Below the pieces are notes generated by a model. It did not search any database. It had not been told where the DNA came from and saw only the letters and a list, made by a program, of their open reading frames with translations. Of a stretch of 10,114 nt of DNA, positions 6,661 to 10,114 are shown in pieces. The stretch is from a bacterium (GTDB lineage: Bacteria > Patescibacteriota > Patescibacteriia > Patescibacteriales > JALTFF01), in the NCBI GenBank assembly GCA_027007465.1, contig JALTFF010000043.1, forward strand, positions 1 through 10,114, in the 5' to 3' direction. Both the position numbers and the translations under genes were made by a program. Every line of letters starts with the position of its first letter. Position 1 is the first letter of the stretch.

Positions 6661-6834
6661 TCACTTATAGGTGACTAACAATAATATAATACCACTTATA
6701 AACCAAAATATCAATAATAAATTAAGACTTATAAATGATATCACTAAACCTGGCTCTATTATTTCCATTATTATAAAAATAATAATTGCCACTAATAAAG
6801 CTCTATAAATTTCTTTTATAATTTGATAAAACAT
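6661..6834 (-). CDS. Small two-helix membrane protein, unknown function
   Basis: This is a 57-aa ORF starting ATG at 6834-6832 and ending TGA at 6663-6661. It begins MFYQIIKEIYRALL and is almost wholly hydrophobic: helix 1 covers about residues 12-26 (LLVAIIIFIIMEIIE), a short turn with EPG follows at 27-29, and helix 2 covers about 30-54, ending VTYK. A positively charged N-terminal segment and a C-terminal Lys are consistent with both ends in the cytoplasm. It starts 12 nt after the 456-aa gene and its stop overlaps a GTG of the HIT gene, so it fills an otherwise empty slot. An AGG six bases before the ATG is the nearest thing to a ribosome-binding site in the window. I do not recognise the family. 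It could be a chance frame, but the hydrophobic pattern and exact fit argue otherwise. Confidence 0.6.
   Translation of the reverse strand: MFYQIIKEIYRALLVAIIIFIIMEIIEPGLVISFISLNLLLIFWFISGIILLLVTYK
6686..6714 (-). promoter_or_regulatory. Possible internal promoter for HIT gene and rfbB
   Basis: On the minus strand, TTGATA (6714-6709, 5 of 6) and TATTAT (6691-6686, 5 of 6) are 17 bp apart, inside the small membrane-protein gene. The start would fall near 6679, about 30 nt before the HIT ATG at 6649. In DNA this AT-rich such matches arise by chance, so the call is tentative. Confidence 0.4.
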
Positions 6835-6846
6835 ATATAACCTATC

Positions 6847-8217
6847 TTATTTATCTAATTCCACATTTATCTCGTCTATTTTAATCCAATCATCAATCTT
6901 ATCATTAACACGTAATCCAGGAATAGAAATCATAAATCCATATTTTCCATTTTCTCTATAAGCTTTTGATAAATCAAATTCTACTTTAGCATACTCTTCG
7001 TTGCCTAATTTTTCTGGAATTTTATAATTAGCTAAAATATAATCTAAATTATTAATTTTTGTAAAACGGCTTATTTTTTGAAAAAGCGGATTAGATAATT
7101 GCTTTATAGAAAAAGCAAAAATTCCATCTCCTTTAATTATTATATCATCTTTTTTAATCAACAATTTAGTTGTTGTCGCAGTAGTTGGTTGGCTAAACAA
7201 TTTATAAGTCTTGTTAATATTAAAATCAATTATATCATTTTTTTTGCCAATAGATTCTATCTTAATTCTTTGCAAACTATTAGGATTTGTTGTTTGACCA
7301 TAAACCACTTGCGAGTTAGTATAGATATTTATTGGCAATTTATTATTTTTCCAGAACCTGATTCCTCCAATAAAATTAAATAAATGCTGTTGAGTTGTAA
7401 TTTTTTTTATAATTACATTATCATTGCATTTTATGTCAATTTTATAAAATCCACTCTTTGGCTTTTTTACAAAAAGAATAAATTTATTAGCATAGTTATT
7501 GATTTTGTCTGATTTAATTAATTCATCTTTATAATATAAATTAATTATTAAATTACCTTTTTTGTTGTAATCTATTTTTTTAAATTCAAATGTCCAATTC
7601 AAATTTTCATTAGCTACATAAGTAAAAATTTGGTGTCTGCCCTGAAGTTTGCAGTTTAAAACTTTCTTAACTCGACTGCTTTTATAATATGGCAAAATAA
7701 AGTCTTTTTTTAAATTATAGTTTAATAAGGCAATTTTATTTTTATTTGGCAAATGGTTTAAAAAATTATTGATAGTTTTGTATTTTTTTTCTCTTTGCAA
7801 TAAAATTGTTCTACCGTCTTTAATAAGATTCCAATTATTTGACCTTACTAAATTATCTATTAACTGGCATTTTACTGGGCGCAAATCATATTGCCATAAA
7901 TTACCATCAATTAAAGAGCCTATTTGAATAAGTGGCGTATTTTTACTAAAATATTTAATTCCTAATTTTATTTTTTTAAATTTTCTAAAAGTTTTTAGAT
8001 TAAAATAAACTGGGTCGCCAATTATTTTCTGCTTACAATTTTTTATTGGCTTTACTCTATCTTGAGGCAATAGTTTTGTAATAAGATTATCTTTCTTGCA
8101 AAAATTATACTTATAACTGATTTTGCCAAATGGAACAACTACTTGATTTAACAAAAACAAAATAGTAATAATTAAAAGACTATATAAAACTATTCTCAAG
8201 GATTTTAAAAAATTCAT
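6847..8217 (-). CDS. Membrane-anchored extracytoplasmic protein, unknown function
   Basis: I do not recognise this 456-aa protein. It has one N-terminal hydrophobic segment (about 8-30, RIVLYSLLIITILFLLNQ) after a basic start MNFLKSLR, so it is probably a signal anchor with the rest outside the membrane. No lipobox cysteine is present. The rest is rich in Lys, Asn and Ile, with alternating polar and hydrophobic residues typical of beta-sandwich domains, for example GRHQIFTYV (193-201), LNWTFEFKKIDY (206-217), NLIINLYYKDEL (222-233) and GFYKIDIKC (256-264). A Thr-rich patch (TTATTTK) is at 345-351. Five cysteines (40, 61, 117, 189, 264) are spread over the first 265 residues. The start follows the GT-C-like gene by one base (TAATATG), so the two are almost surely cotranscribed and may act together. 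Possible roles are glycan or substrate binding outside the cell; this is inference from context only. Confidence 0.8.
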   Translation of the reverse strand: MNFLKSLRIVLYSLLIITILFLLNQVVVPFGKISYKYNFCKKDNLITKLLPQDRVKPIKNCKQKIIGDPVYFNLKTFRKFKKIKLGIKYFSKNTPLIQIGSLIDGNLWQYDLRPVKCQLIDNLVRSNNWNLIKDGRTILLQREKKYKTINNFLNHLPNKNKIALLNYNLKKDFILPYYKSSRVKKVLNCKLQGRHQIFTYVANENLNWTFEFKKIDYNKKGNLIINLYYKDELIKSDKINNYANKFILFVKKPKSGFYKIDIKCNDNVIIKKITTQQHLFNFIGGIRFWKNNKLPINIYTNSQVVYGQTTNPNSLQRIKIESIGKKNDIIDFNINKTYKLFSQPTTATTTKLLIKKDDIIIKGDGIFAFSIKQLSNPLFQKISRFTKINNLDYILANYKIPEKLGNEEYAKVEFDLSKAYRENGKYGFMISIPGLRVNDKIDDWIKIDEINVELDK

Positions 8218-8218
8218 A

Positions 8219-9952
8219 TTATTCTTGCTTATTCTTTATTTTAACTAATTTATACAAACTCATATCTTTATTGATTCTCTTAACACCCCTTATACCCAAA
8301 TTAACTTGTTTTAATTTTCTATTATTTAAATAATCTAAATCTTTTTGCCTAAAAGAAAATCCATAATAGTATAATTGATTAAATTTAGCTAAATTCGCAT
8401 ATTGCTTAATCATATTTTTATCGTCAAATTTTCCATAAACTATTCTACGTTGGGGAAACATTAGTTTATCTCCATAGATTGTAATAATTATCCCATCTTT
8501 TTTAGTTAAATTGATAATTTGCTTATAATCAATAAAGGATTTAGCGCTTAATGATGACAAAATGCCAAGACCTTCTTCACTATTCCACATTAAAGATGGA
8601 TAAAACAAACAAGAAAAAATAAATAAAATCAAAATTAGGGAAAGATATCTTAAATTCCTTTTTTTAAGTAGCTGTAAAAATTTTAAGATAAAAATAGAAG
8701 CAAATGGTAAGCTAAAGACATAGATAGGCAACCAATAACGTGTGTAAGAATTACCTATTGTTATTCGCGTTGGATCTGGATTATCGTGAAAAACCCAGCT
8801 CCCATAATAAATAATTAATATGATAGAAGCAAGAACATAAGAGATTAGAAAAAATATTCTTTTTTTATTATGATATCTTTTTTTTATAATAAATATCAAA
8901 ATTCCCAGTATTGAGGGCAATGAAAGCCAATAAAACATTTCAAGCCAATAATGCGAAAAGGCTAAAAAAGCTTCTCTTGGATGCCAACCAAAATAAAAAA
9001 TTTTACTTTTAATATCTGTAAAATAAGAACCAATAGGCAGATGATTATGTTTAAAAATAAATTCAAATGTTTCATTGGCTGTTTGACACATTACCTTGTT
9101 CATTTCTGGGTATCCGCTTTTAAATGGATTGTTATATAAAATTTGATTATAGTAAAAAATTAGTAAAATAGTTAAAAATATGCCTGATAAAAATAAAGTA
9201 ATTTTTAAAATATCCAACTTTTTAATATTGAATGACCCAATGATTATTAAAACTGGTAATAACCATAATAATTCTGATATTCTTGTGATAATAGCCAACC
9301 CAATAAATATACCTGATAAAAAAAGAAATAAATTAGCCTTCCAATTCTGAATTTTAGAACTATTAAGCTTGCTATCATTTAAATTTGTTAAAAAAAATAA
9401 ACCTATTATCAATAAAACAATAAATAAAACATTATGAAACATTGGTTTTAAAGAATAATACCAATAAGGTGTAAGGCAAAACATTAGCATAGCTGAAACA
9501 AAGGCAATATCACTGCCAGATCCACTTTTATTTTTTATGCTAAAAATATTTTTTACAAACCCATAAAAAAATAAAACTCCAATTAAAGCAAAGAATAAAG
9601 TAAGGTAAGGAATAATAATTAAACTTGTAAATTTAGCTATAATACCATAAACTAAAATAATCCCTAAGAAGCTCATCGGCACAAGATAACCATTTACAAC
9701 ACCAATACTTCTTGGATGAACAATGTTTTTAGAAATACCATTTAATGGCTCACTGTATTGCAATTTATTTTTTTCAGCATATAATTTAGTAAAAAAATAA
9801 TTGGCTGTTTCATCTGGAGATGAGAATTTTAAAAATTTATTTTCTTGTGTTGATTGAAAAATATAAAAACTACCAAATGTAAAAAAAAATACAGATAATA
9901 TAATTAAAATAATAAATCGCCAATGATTTTTTAAAAAAGAATAATAACTCAT
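8219..9952 (-). CDS. GT-C-type glycosyltransferase-like multi-pass membrane protein
   Basis: This 577-aa integral membrane protein has about eleven hydrophobic segments: roughly 12-32, 84-106, 110-133, 149-168, 173-190, 207-223, 226-242, 248-268, 338-356, 365-383 and 405-450 (the last probably two). A soluble C-terminal domain follows (about 455-577). The first external loop holds an acidic pair in SPDETANYFF (Asp47-Glu48), where GT-C enzymes such as PMT/ArnT-type lipid-linked sugar transferases carry their catalytic acid. Further GT-C-like marks are IVHPRS (77-82), NNPFKSGYP (274-282) and SYTRYWLPIYVF (402-413). GT-C enzymes move sugars from polyprenyl-phosphate donors to lipids or proteins on the outer face of the membrane. 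Donor and acceptor cannot be told here. It heads the five-gene string, with a promoter close to its ATG. The next methionine is residue 93, so the start is secure. Confidence 0.75.
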   Translation of the reverse strand: MSYYSFLKNHWRFIILIILSVFFFTFGSFYIFQSTQENKFLKFSSPDETANYFFTKLYAEKNKLQYSEPLNGISKNIVHPRSIGVVNGYLVPMSFLGIILVYGIIAKFTSLIIIPYLTLFFALIGVLFFYGFVKNIFSIKNKSGSGSDIAFVSAMLMFCLTPYWYYSLKPMFHNVLFIVLLIIGLFFLTNLNDSKLNSSKIQNWKANLFLFLSGIFIGLAIITRISELLWLLPVLIIIGSFNIKKLDILKITLFLSGIFLTILLIFYYNQILYNNPFKSGYPEMNKVMCQTANETFEFIFKHNHLPIGSYFTDIKSKIFYFGWHPREAFLAFSHYWLEMFYWLSLPSILGILIFIIKKRYHNKKRIFFLISYVLASIILIIYYGSWVFHDNPDPTRITIGNSYTRYWLPIYVFSLPFASIFILKFLQLLKKRNLRYLSLILILFIFSCLFYPSLMWNSEEGLGILSSLSAKSFIDYKQIINLTKKDGIIITIYGDKLMFPQRRIVYGKFDDKNMIKQYANLAKFNQLYYYGFSFRQKDLDYLNNRKLKQVNLGIRGVKRINKDMSLYKLVKIKNKQE

Positions 9953-9962
9953 AGTTTATTTA

Positions 9963-9991
9963 AAGTTAGCAAAAAAAGATAAACTTTTCAA
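9963..9991 (-). promoter_or_regulatory. Possible promoter of the right-hand operon
   Basis: On the minus strand, TTGAAA (9991-9986, 5 of 6) and TAACTT (9968-9963, keeping the first two and last consensus bases) are 17 bp apart. TGC directly before the -10 supplies an extended -10. Only 10 nt separate the -10 box from the ATG at 9952, so the transcript would be leaderless or nearly so (about 3-4 nt). Confidence 0.5.
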
Positions 9992-10016
9992 GTGTTTTTA
10001 TAGTGCTATTTTAAAA

Positions 10017-10114
10017 GATTTCTCTTCAATGTCAGATAGGTAGGAAATTACTCTGATATTATTTCGCATCAGAATAGTAAGAAAGACTGTCATTCTGAAT
10101 GGAGTAAAAAAATC
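10017..10114. repeat. Nested inverted repeats, possible MITE/REP-like element
   Basis: The segment begins GATTT (10017) and the window ends in AAATC. Inside, TCTGAT (10052-10057) is inverted as ATCAGA (10068-10073), and TCAGAAT (10069-10075) is inverted as ATTCTGA (10092-10098). These are two mutually exclusive hairpins sharing an arm. The right end, starting GTCATTCTGA at 10089, resembles the GTCATTC...GAATC-type palindromic repeats seen in many bacterial genomes. That resemblance is from memory and unverified. The right edge may be cut by the window. No ORF is present. Confidence 0.35.

Noticed and set aside
7099..7383. 94-aa plus-strand frame within the 456-aa gene
   Set aside because: Antisense shadow; the opposite frame continues for 456 codons with a plausible membrane anchor and operon spacing.
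10000..10012. ATAGCACTA on the minus strand resembling half of a CIRCE operator
   Set aside because: It matches only 7 of 9 bases, has no GAGTGCTAA partner at nine-base spacing, and is upstream of a glycosyltransferase-like gene, not chaperones.
1..10114. CRISPR array, tRNA or rRNA genes, insertion sequence or phage genes
   Set aside because: No regularly spaced direct repeats, no cloverleaf arms or conserved rRNA blocks, and no transposase, integrase or phage-like protein were seen.
1..10114. UGA recoded as glycine (code 25, as in Gracilibacteria and SR1)
   Set aside because: DnaK, DnaJ, GrpE, HIT and RfbB all have glycines from GGN codons and no in-frame TGA; the one TGA stop is followed directly by TAA.

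Overview
The window is strongly AT-rich, tightly packed bacterial DNA. It reads with the standard bacterial code: all ORFs end in TAA, TAG or TGA and none needs a recoded UGA. The grpE-dnaK-dnaJ order, a DnaJ J-domain reading HPDKGG, a compact CorA, a lone nucleotide-sugar dehydratase and unrecognised exported proteins in short-spaced operons together suggest a Candidate Phyla Radiation (Patescibacteria/Parcubacteria-like) genome. This placement is an inference from protein style and gene order; no rRNA or other marker is present. No start codon has a convincing Shine-Dalgarno sequence.

Layout. Positions 1-416 contain no supported gene, only a strong hairpin terminator (41-77) and the promoter of corA. 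corA (417-1385, +) is the only plus-strand gene. It converges on dnaJ, and the two share a 13-bp bidirectional terminator (1385-1415) that uses the last base of the corA stop and the last five codons of dnaJ. On the minus strand, read right to left, grpE (5139-4597), dnaK (4538-2616) and dnaJ (2507-1398) form a complete Hsp70 chaperone operon. Its promoter is an exact vegetative consensus (TTGACA, 17 bp, TATAAT) whose -35 box lies in the last codons of the upstream gene. No CIRCE operator is visible. Both intercistronic gaps hold hairpins, and the dnaK-dnaJ hairpin shares its arm sequence with the hairpin at 41-77.

The right half is a second minus-strand gene string. It holds a 577-aa multi-pass GT-C-type glycosyltransferase-like protein (9952-8219), a 456-aa membrane-anchored extracytoplasmic protein of unknown function (8217-6847), a 57-aa two-helix membrane protein (6834-6661), a HIT-family nucleotide hydrolase/transferase (6649-6239, with a GTG alternative at 6664) and dTDP-glucose 4,6-dehydratase (6213-5188). 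Gaps are 1, 12, about 11 (or an overlap) and 25 nt, so they are probably largely cotranscribed. The GT-C-like protein, the exported protein and the sugar dehydratase suggest a cell-surface glycan or glycoconjugate role, but no substrate can be named.

The rightmost ~100 bases hold nested inverted repeats resembling a small dispersed repeat cut by the window edge. The least understood part is the trio at 9952-6661: a GT-C-like enzyme, an anchored exported protein and a tiny membrane protein.
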